Source: Gracilibacillus salinarum
Lineage (GTDB): Bacteria > Bacillota > Bacilli > Bacillales > Amphibacillaceae
Reading direction: 5' to 3'
NCBI RefSeq assembly: GCF_022919575.1
Contig: NZ_CP095071.1
Location: 744,001 to 808,000 of the forward strand
Length of the DNA stretch: 64,000 bases
Position numbers and translations under genes: made by a program. This document shows, in pieces, positions 29,816 through 40,128 of this stretch (its first letter is position 1; every line of letters begins with the position of its first letter). Below the pieces are notes generated by a model. That model had not been told where the DNA came from. It worked only from the letters and a program-made list of their open reading frames with translations, and did no database searches.

Positions 29816-30961
29816 CTAGACCGCATTATCATCTAACAAAAAGCTTTGGAATACTTCATTACCAAATGGTTTGCCTTCCTCTGTTAACTTTACAAAGCTG
29901 CTAGTTATGTCAATCCATCCCTTTTGTTTCAGAGTGCGTAACTCTTCTCCATATAAATCATTTAGCGGAATTTGATATTTTTGTTCAAAGGCGTCGATCG
30001 AAACTCCTTCACTCTTTCTCAGTCCAAGAAACATCTCTTCTTCAATCTGTTCCTTACGTCCAATATGCTCAATATGAAGGACAGGTTTTCCAGTGTTATT
30101 GGCGGCTTCGACATACTTCGGAAAAGGACGGATATTTATAATGCGCTCACCTGGTAGATACCCGTGAGCCCCTGCTCCGAAACCAAAGTAATATTGATTG
30201 TTCCAATACACCAAATTATGCTGACTTTCAAATCCTGGCTTGGCAAAATTACTTATTTCATATTGATGAATGCCATTAGCACGCATTTCACTTCGCAGCA
30301 ATGCATACATATCTGCCTCTATTTCTTCTGGTGGTTTTGATAGTTTTCCCTTCATGTACCGCTGATAGAAGATAGTCTTCGGTTCTATTTGCAGCGAGTA
30401 AGCCGAATAATGCGGGAGGTGAAACTGTAATGCTTCTTGTAAGGTTTGGTTAAAACCTTCAACAGATTGATTGGGAAGACTGTACATTAAGTCGATACTA
30501 ATATTATCGATACCTGCCTTTATTAATCCATTGACATTTTCGTATACATCCTTCACTCTATGCAACCTTCCAAGTTGTTCCAACATATCATTATCGAGCA
30601 CTTGAACACCCATGGAAATACGGTTAACGCCGTAAGCACGTAATATGTTAATTTTTTCATTGGTTAAGTCCCCAGGATTTGCTTCGAAGGAATACTCACT
30701 GACTGTTGATACATCAAAATAATGGTTAATTATTTGTACCAGTTTCGTTAATTGCTTTTCATTTAGTGCTGTCGGAGTACCTCCGCCGACAAAGATGGTT
30801 TCCATTTTCTTTTTTGGTTTATGAATATAGGCTTTCATTTCATTTTCTAATGCGATTAAATAGTCATCTGCCATTTTTTCATCATAAAAAAACTTTGTAA
30901 AATCACAATAATGACAGATTTTTTCACAGAAGGGAATATGAATATACGCGGATGAAACCAC
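29816..30961 (-). CDS. hemW: Radical SAM heme chaperone HemW
   Basis: About 381 residues. The family was long annotated as oxygen-independent coproporphyrinogen oxidase, but HemW proteins bind and transfer heme. The radical SAM cluster is CEKICHYCDF near residue 13, without the extra Cys typical of true HemN. FVGGGTPTAL is the SAM-binding glycine motif. The start is GTG 30961 with GGAGG eight bases upstream; longer readings include that ribosome site. Confidence 0.93.
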   Translation of the reverse strand: MVSSAYIHIPFCEKICHYCDFTKFFYDEKMADDYLIALENEMKAYIHKPKKKMETIFVGGGTPTALNEKQLTKLVQIINHYFDVSTVSEYSFEANPGDLTNEKINILRAYGVNRISMGVQVLDNDMLEQLGRLHRVKDVYENVNGLIKAGIDNISIDLMYSLPNQSVEGFNQTLQEALQFHLPHYSAYSLQIEPKTIFYQRYMKGKLSKPPEEIEADMYALLRSEMRANGIHQYEISNFAKPGFESQHNLVYWNNQYYFGFGAGAHGYLPGERIINIRPFPKYVEAANNTGKPVLHIEHIGRKEQIEEEMFLGLRKSEGVSIDAFEQKYQIPLNDLYGEELRTLKQKGWIDITSSFVKLTEEGKPFGNEVFQSFLLDDNAV

Positions 30962-31024
30962 TACTGATACCTCCTTTTTTAGCTGTATGACAAACATTCC
31001 TGATGTAATGATCTTGTACGGCAA

Positions 31025-31048
31025 AACCCTTGTCAATTGACAAGGGTT
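31025..31048. terminator. Perfect palindrome between lepA and hemW
   Basis: AACCCTTGTCAA and TTGACAAGGGTT are perfect inverted repeats with no spacer, flanked by A and T runs. It sits 9 bases past the lepA stop and fits a terminator; a factor-binding site is an alternative reading. Confidence 0.6.
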
Positions 31049-31057
31049 TAAGATGGT

Positions 31058-32878
31058 TTATTCATCATCCATTTTTAATACTGCCATAAATGCTTCTTGA
31101 GGGACTTCTACAGAGCCGACCATTTTCATACGTTTTTTACCTTCTTTTTGCTTTTCTAAAAGTTTACGTTTTCTGGAGATATCCCCACCGTAACATTTAC
31201 TCAGAACGTTCTTACGCATTGCTTTAATATTCGTTCTGGCAACGATTTTATTACCAATTGCTGCCTGAATCGGAACCTCGAATTGTTGACGCGGAATTAA
31301 TTTTTTTAGCTTATCTGCAATTTGTTTACCGCGTTCAAAAGCAAAATCTCTGTGCACGATAAAGGACAATGCATCGATCGTATCACCATTTAACAGGATA
31401 TCCATTTTTACTAAATTGGAGGTTTTATAACCAATCATTTCATAATCGAACGAAGCATATCCTTTCGTTTGTGATTTTAACTGATCGAAGAAGTCATACA
31501 CAATTTCAGATAACGGAATTTCATAGACAACATTCACGCGATTATCATCTAAATATTGCATATCCATGAAATCGCCACGTTTTTTCTGGCAAATTTCCAT
31601 TACTGGTCCAACAAAATCATTTGGAACCATAATCGTCGCCTTTACATAAGGTTCCTGTACTTCTTGAATCGATTGATTATCAGGCATAAATGATGGATTA
31701 TCGATCGATACTTCTTCACCGTCTGTCTTAATCACCTGATAAATAACACTTGGTGCGGTAGTGATTAAATCAATACCAAATTCTCGTTCAATACGTTCTT
31801 GAATAATTTCCATGTGAAGCAAACCAAGGAAGCCACAACGGAAACCAAAACCTAGCGCCTGAGAAGTTTCTGCTTCATATTGCAACGAAGAATCGTTTAA
31901 TTCAAGTCTTTCTAGAGCTTCACGTAAATCATTATATTTATCTGCATCCACTGGGTATAAGCCACAGAATACCATTGGATTTAATCTACGATAACCTGGC
32001 AATGGTTCTGGTGCAGGATTGTTAGCAAGAGTGATCGTATCCCCTACGCGTGAATCTCCTACATTTTTTATCGATGCTGTTAAGTAGCCAACATCTCCAA
32101 CTGTTAATTCATCCAATTGAATCGGCTTCGGATTAAATACGCCAACTTCATTCACTTCAAATTCCTTGCCAGTTGCCATCATTTTTATCTTGTCGCCTAC
32201 TTTAACTGATCCTTCCTTTACACAAATATACGCGACAACTCCACGATAAGGATCATACAAAGAATCAAAGATAAGGGCTTTTAACGGTTCTTCAGGGTCA
32301 CCCTGCGGTTCTGGTATTCTTTCTACAATCGCATCAAGTATTTCTTCAATTCCGATACCAGATTTAGCACTGGCCAAAATAGCTTCATCGCCATCAATAC
32401 CAATCACGTCAGTAATTTCTTGTTTAACACGATCAGGATCTGCACTAGGCAGATCAATTTTATTAATGACAGGTATGATTTCCAGATCATTATCAAGCGC
32501 CAGATACACATTTGCAAGTGTCTGCGCCTCTATTCCTTGAGCAGCATCCACAACCAGAATAGCACCTTCACAAGCCGCTAAGCTACGAGATACTTCATAT
32601 GTAAAATCGACGTGTCCTGGTGTATCAATTAAATGGAATAAATAGTCGTCTCCACCACCACGATCATATTTCAACTGTACTGCATTTAGTTTTATGGTGA
32701 TTCCACGTTCACGTTCTAAATCCATCGCATCCAGGAACTGTTCCTTCATTTCTCGAGATGTTAAAGCTTTCGTTTTCTCCAGAATACGATCTGCTAAAGT
32801 AGATTTTCCGTGATCAATATGTGCGATAATAGAAAAATTACGCACCTTTTTTTGATTTCTAATGTTCGTCAATGTCAT
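31058..32878 (-). CDS. lepA: Elongation factor 4 (LepA)
   Basis: A 606-residue ribosome-associated GTPase of the EF-G family. GTPase motifs: [16 protein letters not shown] and NKIDLP. The unique C-terminal domain ends [19 protein letters not shown], as expected. ATG 32878 follows TAGGAG. Confidence 0.98.
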   Translation of the reverse strand: MTLTNIRNQKKVRNFSIIAHIDHGKSTLADRILEKTKALTSREMKEQFLDAMDLERERGITIKLNAVQLKYDRGGGDDYLFHLIDTPGHVDFTYEVSRSLAACEGAILVVDAAQGIEAQTLANVYLALDNDLEIIPVINKIDLPSADPDRVKQEITDVIGIDGDEAILASAKSGIGIEEILDAIVERIPEPQGDPEEPLKALIFDSLYDPYRGVVAYICVKEGSVKVGDKIKMMATGKEFEVNEVGVFNPKPIQLDELTVGDVGYLTASIKNVGDSRVGDTITLANNPAPEPLPGYRRLNPMVFCGLYPVDADKYNDLREALERLELNDSSLQYEAETSQALGFGFRCGFLGLLHMEIIQERIEREFGIDLITTAPSVIYQVIKTDGEEVSIDNPSFMPDNQSIQEVQEPYVKATIMVPNDFVGPVMEICQKKRGDFMDMQYLDDNRVNVVYEIPLSEIVYDFFDQLKSQTKGYASFDYEMIGYKTSNLVKMDILLNGDTIDALSFIVHRDFAFERGKQIADKLKKLIPRQQFEVPIQAAIGNKIVARTNIKAMRKNVLSKCYGGDISRKRKLLEKQKEGKKRMKMVGSVEVPQEAFMAVLKMDDE

Positions 32879-32969
32879 TCAACTCCTATATTTGACCACA
32901 ATACTAGCATTGATTATAGCAGTGAAACCGTGGATGTTCAACATAAATATCTCTTAATAACAGTTGGTG

Positions 32970-33299
32970 TTATGAAAACAAACCATCTACCACCGCATAC
33001 GTTGCATGAACAATCTGATTAAAGAAATGTTTGACAACCGTTTCCCCTTTATTGGCAACAGAATGAATAAACGCAGGCTCAAATTCTTTTTCTGCAACAC
33101 CATTCTTTTCTACTTCCTCCATGATAGCCTCGCGATTCATTTGGTCAATCTGACTAACTGCTACTTCTTCTACTTCCTGTTCAGCAGTTGAACCTTCCGC
33201 AGTGGCAGTCTCGCCACTACGGTCCATTCCAAGATACATACCGATGGAAAAGCAAATACTTAATAACAACAGATAGAAAAAATACTTCACCTTATTCAT
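32970..33299 (-). CDS. yqxA: YqxA family protein (DUF3679)
   Basis: A 109-residue protein located between spoIIP and lepA, as yqxA is in B. subtilis. One N-terminal hydrophobic helix (YFFYLLLLSICFSIGMYLGM, about residues 5-24) anchors it; the rest is acidic and extracytoplasmic. ATG 33299 follows GGAGAAGGGG and overlaps the spoIIP end by 8 bases. Function is unknown; co-expression with spoIIP suggests sporulation, which is inference. Confidence 0.85.
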   Translation of the reverse strand: MNKVKYFFYLLLLSICFSIGMYLGMDRSGETATAEGSTAEQEVEEVAVSQIDQMNREAIMEEVEKNGVAEKEFEPAFIHSVANKGETVVKHFFNQIVHATYAVVDGLFS

Positions 33300-34473
33300 C
33301 CCCTTCTCCAGAAACTCTTTCCGCATTCCAGTAATATTCACTAAAAATTTCTGCAAAAACTTCTGAGGTGTTGTACAGTTCTTCCATCGTGTTATCAACG
33401 CCACCAAATTCGATAGTTAACGCGTTATCTGATAAATCCTGGTTATATACACCGTTTCTTCCTGCGCCGCCGTACATTTCTACACCACGACTTAGTCCAG
33501 GGTATTCCTCATCCAGTTTGTCCTGTAACGCTTTAGCGAGTGCCGCATTCTTTTCGTGTTCTGGGTTGTCACCACCGATGACAAACATCATTTTCGCGTA
33601 TGATTTTCCGTTTATATCTATTGTGGTAACATCTTTTCTCATACTGTCACGATGAAGGTCGAATATAAAGTTAACTTCTTTATTATTAGTGAGAGCCGCT
33701 TCCACAACTTCTTTCGATGCCCGATAAGAATCCGCTGAGTAATCCCACCCTTTTTCATTCAGAATAGACCCGATATCGGTTTTATCCACTTGTGCTCCAA
33801 TACCAAACCTTTCAAGATCTTTTGCTAACTGTTCGCTTACTTTCGTAATATTAACCTCGCGATGAAAAGCATCATTCGGATCATCCGTATCCGGTAAATA
33901 AGGCAAGAAAGACTCACGATTATGTGTATTATAGATAAAGACGACGTCTCGCTCTCCTGTCGTTTTTTCCTGCTCTTCCACTGGTTTGTTATCTTGCTTT
34001 TCTTCCGGTTCGGTAGCTTCTCTATCCTCTAGTACAATATCAAGAGGAGGTGTTGATTCGACTGTTAAGTTTGTATAATCCGTGCCTTCCCCAGCTATTA
34101 GAATTTGTCTGTCATACATTTCAAAACCTGGCAATTCTCGTCCGAGTAAACTGCGAACATCATGCATGCGTACGTTCGTTCCTAATTCGAACATGACCTT
34201 CCACATGTCTATCGGCGGTTTATCTTCCGGTAACGCTTCTTTAAACATGCGATTCTCCATTGACATTAACGTTAAAAAATGTTCTTCCGCTACATTTGTA
34301 GTCCATTTTTTTACCGTATTAGAAGCAACACGATAGCTGGGATCGACACTTGTTAACATCCCAATCAAAATAAACATGGCAAAAAATGCGGTAATAAAAG
34401 ACGAAATGATGATCAGTAATTTGTGCTGGGAAAAGAAATATACTCTTTTGCGAAATCGATTAGGTCGTTGCAT
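33292..34473 (-). CDS. spoIIP: Stage II sporulation protein P
   Basis: A 393-residue peptidoglycan amidase and endopeptidase that acts with SpoIID and SpoIIM during engulfment. One N-terminal membrane helix (about residues 14-38) is followed by an extracytoplasmic stalk and the catalytic domain, with HNRESFLPYL and FIFDLHRDSMRKD providing the metal-binding His and Asp. ATG follows AAGGAGAACG. Confidence 0.95.
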   Translation of the reverse strand: MQRPNRFRKRVYFFSQHKLLIIISSFITAFFAMFILIGMLTSVDPSYRVASNTVKKWTTNVAEEHFLTLMSMENRMFKEALPEDKPPIDMWKVMFELGTNVRMHDVRSLLGRELPGFEMYDRQILIAGEGTDYTNLTVESTPPLDIVLEDREATEPEEKQDNKPVEEQEKTTGERDVVFIYNTHNRESFLPYLPDTDDPNDAFHREVNITKVSEQLAKDLERFGIGAQVDKTDIGSILNEKGWDYSADSYRASKEVVEAALTNNKEVNFIFDLHRDSMRKDVTTIDINGKSYAKMMFVIGGDNPEHEKNAALAKALQDKLDEEYPGLSRGVEMYGGAGRNGVYNQDLSDNALTIEFGGVDNTMEELYNTSEVFAEIFSEYYWNAERVSGEGDE

Positions 34474-34547
34474 AACGTTCTCCTTCCTATCTCCTCTATC
34501 ATGTCTAGTAAATCTTATGATGATTCGATAGAAAGTAGAACCTGATA

Positions 34548-35648
34548 TTATCTCGTATATTGTGCAAAATTATTAATATTTACATTTTTATGCATAGCAG
34601 CGTTGATTGCTTCAGCTATTAAATGAGCCATATCTTCTATATAACCATCTACTTCTTTTGGCGTTACCATTAAATTATGACCGAGCGGTGTCAGCACCTC
34701 TTGCATTAAGGATCGTTTTTCCTCATCTGTAAGAGAACCAATCATTCCAAAAATCTTTTCCCGTTTCTCTATGGAAGGAAGATCTTCATCACTTAACTGT
34801 CTGTTTCCAAATGACATACCAGCAGGTGTTAAAGATTTGGATGGTTTGTCTTTTTCCTTCCATTCTTTTCCGATATGCTTTAGGACATAATCGATGGCAT
34901 CACTTGTAATGGTTACTGCATCAACAACGGTTGGAACACCGATTGCAAACACTGGAATACCAAGTGTTGCTTGACTTAATTCCTTGCGCTTATTTCCAAC
35001 TCCAGACCCTGGATGTATGCCGGCGTCGGATAGTTGAATTGTGGCATTAACTCGTTCGATTGACCGGGACGCTAATGCATCAATTGCAATAACAAATCCT
35101 GGTTTATATTTCTCTATCACACCTTTAATAATGTCGCTCGTTTCAATCCCAGTAACTCCCATTACTCCTGGCACAATGGTTGCCACTTTACGATAACCTT
35201 CTTGAACATATTGCGGTTCATGTACAAACAAATGATTCGTAACCAATACCTTTTCGATAGCAAGTGGTCCTAATGCATCCGGCGTAACATTTCGGTTTCC
35301 AAGGCCAACTATTAAACCAGCTGCATCTGCAGGGACATTGTTTTTGTCCAGCAACTCAATGATCTGCTTGGCAACAACTTTTGCCGTTTCTTCCTGAAGT
35401 TTTGTATCCTGTTTTTTGATGGCCTCCGAATAAATGGTTCTGTATGAGCCTGGATTCTTTCCAATGTGTTGAGCACCACTTTCATCTACATCTACATTTG
35501 TTAAACCGATATTTCCAATTTTGTCTTCTTTAATCGTAACTCCTTCTATTTCTTGTTTCTGATTTTGATTTTCGTTCTGATTGACATACATTTCTTTCGC
35601 CTCAACTGCAAGATCTGTTCGAACTTCAAATTTCTCTTGATTTTCCAA
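34548..35648 (-). CDS. gpr: Spore germination protease Gpr
   Basis: About 366 residues. Gpr cleaves small acid-soluble spore proteins at germination and is made as a zymogen with a short N-terminal propeptide. The conserved core includes RTDLAVEA, GLGNRNVTPDALGP and DALASRS. The start is ambiguous: TTG 35648 has AGAGGTG six bases upstream; GTG 35657 lies inside that site. One of its expected substrates, the SspH-type protein, is encoded at 42.5 kb. Confidence 0.95.
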   Translation of the reverse strand: MENQEKFEVRTDLAVEAKEMYVNQNENQNQKQEIEGVTIKEDKIGNIGLTNVDVDESGAQHIGKNPGSYRTIYSEAIKKQDTKLQEETAKVVAKQIIELLDKNNVPADAAGLIVGLGNRNVTPDALGPLAIEKVLVTNHLFVHEPQYVQEGYRKVATIVPGVMGVTGIETSDIIKGVIEKYKPGFVIAIDALASRSIERVNATIQLSDAGIHPGSGVGNKRKELSQATLGIPVFAIGVPTVVDAVTITSDAIDYVLKHIGKEWKEKDKPSKSLTPAGMSFGNRQLSDEDLPSIEKREKIFGMIGSLTDEEKRSLMQEVLTPLGHNLMVTPKEVDGYIEDMAHLIAEAINAAMHKNVNINNFAQYTR

Positions 35649-35677
35649 GTGAAACACCTCTCTGCATTTATTTTTTA

Positions 35678-35707
35678 TAGTTTGACCGACTGAATCAAAA
35701 TTGATAC
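35678..35707 (-). promoter_or_regulatory. Possible forespore (sigma-F/G) promoter of gpr
   Basis: On the minus strand GTATC (35703-35707) and GGTCAAACTA (35678-35687) are 15 bases apart. This resembles the sigma-F/sigma-G pattern known for gpr in B. subtilis, with one mismatch in each box. Confidence 0.4.
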
Positions 35708-35742
35708 ACGTAACGTTATTTCGGAATTAACGACGATTTTTA

Positions 35743-35771
35743 TTGAAAAGTAGCCGAAGCTTTGGTAAAAT
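35743..35771 (+). promoter_or_regulatory. Sigma-A promoter of rpsT
   Basis: TTGAAA (35743-35748) and TAAAAT (35766-35771) are 17 bases apart, about 53 bases upstream of the rpsT start. Good match and spacing. Confidence 0.7.
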
Positions 35772-35823
35772 GTCATTTGACCTAACATAAGATAGGCTAT
35801 GAAGTAAGATGGAGGTGAAGACA

Positions 35824-36090
35824 TTGGCTAATATTAAATCAGCTATCAAACGAGTACGTGTTAATGAAGAACATCGTCTACAAAACCAATCATTTAAAGC
35901 AGACATGCGTTCCCATATTAAGAAAGTGGAAGCATTAGTGGAAAGTAAAGATGTTGAAAATGCAAAAGCTGCTCTTCAAACAGCAGTGAAGAAAATTGAT
36001 AAAGCGGTACAAAAAGGATTAATTCACCAAAACAAAGGTGACCGTCAAAAATCCCGCTTAGCTCAGCAAGTTAACAACTTGAGCGCATAA
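35824..36090 (+). CDS. rpsT: 30S ribosomal protein S20
   Basis: An 88-residue, Lys-rich helical ribosomal protein; its N-terminus ANIKSAIKRVRVNEE is typical. The start is TTG 35824, eight bases after GGAGG; the ATG at 35809 overlaps the ribosome site. It is a single-gene plus-strand unit among minus-strand genes, as in B. subtilis. TTG starts are known to limit S20 expression in other bacteria. Confidence 0.96.
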   Translation: MANIKSAIKRVRVNEEHRLQNQSFKADMRSHIKKVEALVESKDVENAKAALQTAVKKIDKAVQKGLIHQNKGDRQKSRLAQQVNNLSA

Positions 36091-36096
36091 TAAATA

Positions 36097-36126
36097 ACCA
36101 CAACAGACTTAACTGTTGTGGTTTTT
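36097..36126 (+). terminator. Terminator of rpsT
   Basis: ACCACAACAG and CTGTTGTGGT form a 10-bp stem, followed by TTTT. It lies 7 bases after the stop. Confidence 0.85.
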
Positions 36127-36191
36127 ATTAGCTAAAAAAATGTCCGAAATCAATATGAATATGACAATAACGGAACCTCAATACGGCTAAA

Positions 36192-37229
36192 TCAAGATAC
36201 ATGTTGTCTTTTAGCAATTAATTGATAAAGTAATAATTCAAATGCTAACGATTTATCCATTTTCCCTGATTTGATTTGGGCATCCGTTTCGGTGAGAAGA
36301 TCGATTGCTTGCTTTAATTCTTTTAATTGGAATTTAGCTTGTCTTTGAATCGATAATTTAGCCACATATGGATGCACCTTAAGTTGAGTTGCCATCTGTT
36401 GCTGCGTATATCCTTTTTGCTTTAATATTTTTACATGCATCAGTGTTCTGAATTGAGACGCAATAAGGGCAATTAACGCAATGGGCTCTTCATTCATCTT
36501 TTCCAGATCCTTTGTAATATCGATTGCTTTTGCTAGATCATTATTCATGATCGCGTCCATTAATTTGAATGACGAACTATTCTCTTGACTCGACAATAGC
36601 AGTTGGGCATCTTCTAGCCTTATCTCATTACCTTCCCCTACATATAACGCGAGTTTTTCCATTTCAGAATTTATAATCATCATGTTTGTCCCAATTTCAT
36701 TAATAAAATAAGAAATAACTTGTTCCGAAACCTTCACATTGTGCTGTTTCGCAATAGAAGTTATTACTTTCTGCAAATCCCATTCTTTCAATGGTTCACA
36801 AGAAACAGCATTGGCCTCTTTCTTCAATCGTTTCACAACTTTTTTTCGTTCATCGACTTTTTCGAAAGGTGCAATTAAAACAAGGATCGAATACGGTGCC
36901 GGGTTTTCCAAATAATTAATCAGGACTTCCGGCCGATGCCCAACTTCCATTTTGGGTGGTTTTGCCTTTAAAAATGATGCATTCGTAGCCAAAATAATCT
37001 TTCGCTCACCAAAGAAAGGAAATGTCTCTGCATCTGTGATAACTTCCTGAATCGATGACTCCTCTAAATCATATACCTCGAAATTTGTATCCTTCTCTTC
37101 TTTCTCTAGGCCATTGGATAATAAAGCTTGTTTTAAGGCCTCTATCATATACGTCTCTGTTCCGTAGAAATAATAAACAGGAGCAAATTTCTTTTTTTTC
37201 ATTTCTTCAATACAACTTATGTAACTCAT
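36192..37229 (-). CDS. holA: DNA polymerase III subunit delta
   Basis: About 345 residues; the delta subunit opens the sliding clamp in the clamp loader. The N-terminal AAA+-like part includes VYYFYGTETYMIEALKQ-type sequence (YYFYGTETYMIEALKQAL) and the C-terminal collar domain ends near LAFELLLYQLI. ATG 37229 follows GGAGTGGAGCGC; the long open frame upstream (to 37379) has no ribosome site. B. subtilis calls it yqeN. Confidence 0.94.
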   Translation of the reverse strand: MSYISCIEEMKKKKFAPVYYFYGTETYMIEALKQALLSNGLEKEEKDTNFEVYDLEESSIQEVITDAETFPFFGERKIILATNASFLKAKPPKMEVGHRPEVLINYLENPAPYSILVLIAPFEKVDERKKVVKRLKKEANAVSCEPLKEWDLQKVITSIAKQHNVKVSEQVISYFINEIGTNMMIINSEMEKLALYVGEGNEIRLEDAQLLLSSQENSSSFKLMDAIMNNDLAKAIDITKDLEKMNEEPIALIALIASQFRTLMHVKILKQKGYTQQQMATQLKVHPYVAKLSIQRQAKFQLKELKQAIDLLTETDAQIKSGKMDKSLAFELLLYQLIAKRQHVS

Positions 37230-37390
37230 GCGCTCCACTCCACTATATAAACTGTTTAATAAAAAGTTGAAAAAAACTTCAATATGTTTTATTGTATAAT
37301 AAGATGGATGTAATGAAAAGCTGTCAGCATGTAACGCTGTATTTGGATACATACTAATAAAAGAGGGAAGCGTCATCATCCTTCCCTCCT

Positions 37391-37463
37391 CAATCTATAT
37401 CAACGCAACTTCACTAGCCCCAGGTAACTAATCAAGTTGCGATATTTTCTTACATATAGATTG
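37391..37463. repeat. Nested inverted repeat upstream of yqzM
   Basis: Outer arms CAATCTATAT (37391-37400) and ATATAGATTG (37454-37463); inner arms CGCAACTT (37404-37411) and AAGTTGCG (37434-37441). Both are perfect and nested. No T run follows, so a plain terminator is unlikely. It lies 130 bases upstream of yqzM on the plus strand and 160 bases upstream of holA on the minus strand, so it may fold in either leader or bind a protein. Confidence 0.6.
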
Positions 37464-37593
37464 ACCTAATAACCCAAATATATAGGTGTTAACTCTTGCT
37501 AAGTAAGGGAATCCTGTGATAAGGATGAAATAATTAAATGGCATGCGACGCTAAGTTTTTAGAGATACTTAGATGCAAAAGGAGGTAGCCTGA

Positions 37594-37728
37594 ATGAATG
37601 AATTTGAAAAGGACGTACAGTCGAAACGTCACGACATTTTCGATGCAGGATTTGGTTTTGTGTTTTCATTTGTATTTTTCATGATCATTTTCTTTATCGG
37701 CGTTGTATTTGACGCAATTGCATCATAA
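37594..37728 (+). CDS. yqzM: YqzM family small membrane protein
   Basis: A 44-residue protein. The N-terminus MNEFEKDVQSKRHD matches the YqzM family, and residues 20-40 form one hydrophobic helix. ATG 37594 follows AAAGGAGG. B. subtilis has yqzM at the same place, between comEC and holA (yqeN). Function is unknown. Confidence 0.85.
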   Translation: MNEFEKDVQSKRHDIFDAGFGFVFSFVFFMIIFFIGVVFDAIAS

Positions 37729-37732
37729 TAGG

Positions 37733-37763
37733 AACGAGGCTAAGCTCTTTAGTCTCGTTTTTT
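37733..37763 (+). terminator. Terminator of yqzM
   Basis: AACGAGGCTAA and TTAGTCTCGTT pair (one G-T pair) around GCTC, followed by a run of T. It starts 5 bases after the yqzM stop. Confidence 0.82.
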
Positions 37764-37831
37764 TATGGCCAATCCTTCTAGCGATCGTAAGAAAACATGT
37801 GTAAACCATTCCTTGCTCTTGCTACATTATC

Positions 37832-40102
37832 CTATGGTAAGTAGGTTGAAACTGTTCCACTATTTGAAGAAAATTTATAGATAATTGCACCATTTATGTC
37901 TGTCCTTAAAATTTTTATTCCATTTTTCAGCAGACGGTCAACTACCTCTTGATCGGGATGGCCATATCTGTTATTTACTCCAACAGAAATTAACGCAAGC
38001 TTTGGCTGGATCGTGTCTAAATAATTTTCTGAAGTTGACGTCTTACTGCCATGATGAGCCACTTTTAAGACATCAACCTCTTCCCCAGGGAATTGTTTGG
38101 CTAAAGCTGCTTCACCACTTTCTCCTATATCTCCGGTAAATAGCCATGTATCCTTTCCAAACACTGTTTTTATCACCAATGAATTTTCATTTGGATCTGA
38201 CATATCAAATACAGGCGAAATCACTTGAAACAATTGCTTATCAATATAAAATTGATCTCCGCTTTTAAATGTAATAAAGTCTGCTCTACTCATACCCTTC
38301 CACTCCACTAATTGCGATTGATCAAAGAATGGACTTGTTATCACTGCGTTTACGTTGTAATGCTTAAGAATACCAGAAACACTTCCAATATGATCATGGT
38401 CTTCATGTGAAAGGATAATGGCATCAATCTCAGTAATCCCTTTTGATTTTAAAAATGGGTCAATGATTTGGTCATAATTCTTAGTGGAAGGTGATGAGAA
38501 ATCCGCTGACATCGTTCCTGCTGCATCGATGATTATTACCCCCTTTCGATATGGTAATTCTACTACGATGGCATCTCCCTGTCCGATATCGAGCATTGTT
38601 ACGTAGCCGAACTTACTTAAATAAGGTTTGATAGTAATCATTACTAACAAAGTGACCAATGCTGCACTGAAGAAAAATGATCGGACTAATTGCTTTTTTT
38701 CCCAAAAATAAAACATAACGTACATCAGACAGTAATATGGAATAATAAATTCCGATGGAAATTCACCTGTAACCCACGGAACACTTAACCAGTCATTCAT
38801 TTTATAGATATTTTCAATCACACTATCATGCATATCTAAAAAAAGACGATCCGCAATGGACAAAACACTAGGTAAGAAGAAAGACAAACTGAATATAACG
38901 ATTAAAAACGGCATGACTATAAGTGTAAAATAGGGTATGATGATAAGATTTAATAAAACAGAAAGCGGCTGAAACTGGTAAAAATGAAGAAGTTGAAATG
39001 GCAAAATAACGAGCATACTGACAAGAGATATTCTTATTACAATCCATGTGTAGCTTAAGGATCCTGAGATTACCTTCCTGGATAAAATGATCGCAAACGT
39101 TACCATAAAGCTGAATTGAAAAGCTAATGAATAGATACTATAAGGATGGACGAACACCATCAACAGGAAAACGATACTTAGACTATCAGTTATGGCCAAT
39201 TTCACTGATGATTTATGTATAGCAATTAATACAACTGCCAGCAAGCTTGCACGCCATACAGAGGCTGCTCCACCAGCCATTAATGGATACAAAATTAAGA
39301 AACATCCAATTAATAGTTGCGCCCTTTCCAAGGTCATCCGAAAAAGAAAAAGCAACAGAAAATAAGTAATGGCTATAATAAAACCTACGTGTAAACCTGA
39401 AATAGCAAGTAAATGAGAAAGGTTCCAATTCTGAAAAAGGGCAACTATCTCATCATCTAAATATTGCCGATCACCAAACAACAACGCAGCATACCAAGAG
39501 AACGTATCAGAACTTAGCTGCTCTTTCATTTGACTTAAGTGCTGTCTCCTAGTGTCATAAACATTTTGGAGAAAAGACTGACCTTCGCATTCATTATTAT
39601 ATATTGGTTCCATTACAAATTGATAATGAATTCCTTGAGAAGCTAAATAATGCTTATAATCAAATTGTCCAGGGTTTCTCTTAGGAGTGATTGTATCGAA
39701 CTGTCCTGTTAAATGACATGTTGCACCAGTGCGAAACATGTCTAAATTTGAAGAAAATTGATCTGTAGAAGGATATAAATAAACTTGAACGAGGTTTTCA
39801 TCTGAAGTCTCTAACGTAAACCGGAGAAATTGACTTTGCTCTTCTACCATCGAAACAATCTTGCCTTGAAGTGTTGAAGAGGCAGTATTTAATGATTTAC
39901 TTATATCTAAGGATGGGATTTGAAAAAAAGCGAAGAAAGCGAAAAGTATCAGAGAGGTAATAAAAAGATTGGTAAAACGAAAGCAATAATGCAGAATCAG
40001 CCCAAGCACCGCCATAATCAGCAATATCCACCAAAAATTACCGTCATTAAAGATAACACAAATTAAATAGATAATGACATACCAATGTAAACGTTGATAC
40101 AA
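37832..40102 (-). CDS. comEC: Competence DNA channel protein ComEC/Rec2
   Basis: A 756-residue polytopic membrane protein that forms the pore for single-stranded DNA uptake. N-terminal helices flank an extracellular OB-type domain (about residues 75-165); the central ComEC/Rec2 core begins near HLLAISGLHVGF. The C-terminal metallo-beta-lactamase domain has SHEDHDHIGS and VAHHGSKTS and is a likely nuclease for the non-transported strand. The start is TTG 40102 behind GGGAGG. Confidence 0.95.
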   Translation of the reverse strand: MYQRLHWYVIIYLICVIFNDGNFWWILLIMAVLGLILHYCFRFTNLFITSLILFAFFAFFQIPSLDISKSLNTASSTLQGKIVSMVEEQSQFLRFTLETSDENLVQVYLYPSTDQFSSNLDMFRTGATCHLTGQFDTITPKRNPGQFDYKHYLASQGIHYQFVMEPIYNNECEGQSFLQNVYDTRRQHLSQMKEQLSSDTFSWYAALLFGDRQYLDDEIVALFQNWNLSHLLAISGLHVGFIIAITYFLLLFLFRMTLERAQLLIGCFLILYPLMAGGAASVWRASLLAVVLIAIHKSSVKLAITDSLSIVFLLMVFVHPYSIYSLAFQFSFMVTFAIILSRKVISGSLSYTWIVIRISLVSMLVILPFQLLHFYQFQPLSVLLNLIIIPYFTLIVMPFLIVIFSLSFFLPSVLSIADRLFLDMHDSVIENIYKMNDWLSVPWVTGEFPSEFIIPYYCLMYVMFYFWEKKQLVRSFFFSAALVTLLVMITIKPYLSKFGYVTMLDIGQGDAIVVELPYRKGVIIIDAAGTMSADFSSPSTKNYDQIIDPFLKSKGITEIDAIILSHEDHDHIGSVSGILKHYNVNAVITSPFFDQSQLVEWKGMSRADFITFKSGDQFYIDKQLFQVISPVFDMSDPNENSLVIKTVFGKDTWLFTGDIGESGEAALAKQFPGEEVDVLKVAHHGSKTSTSENYLDTIQPKLALISVGVNNRYGHPDQEVVDRLLKNGIKILRTDINGAIIYKFSSNSGTVSTYLP

Positions 40103-40128
40103 TCCATATTACCTCCCTTTTCCACAGT

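Noticed and set aside
37267..37300. TTGAAA and TATAAT on the plus strand upstream of yqzM
   Set aside because: Spacing is 22 bases, too long for a normal promoter; the TATAAT alone is not enough in AT-rich DNA.
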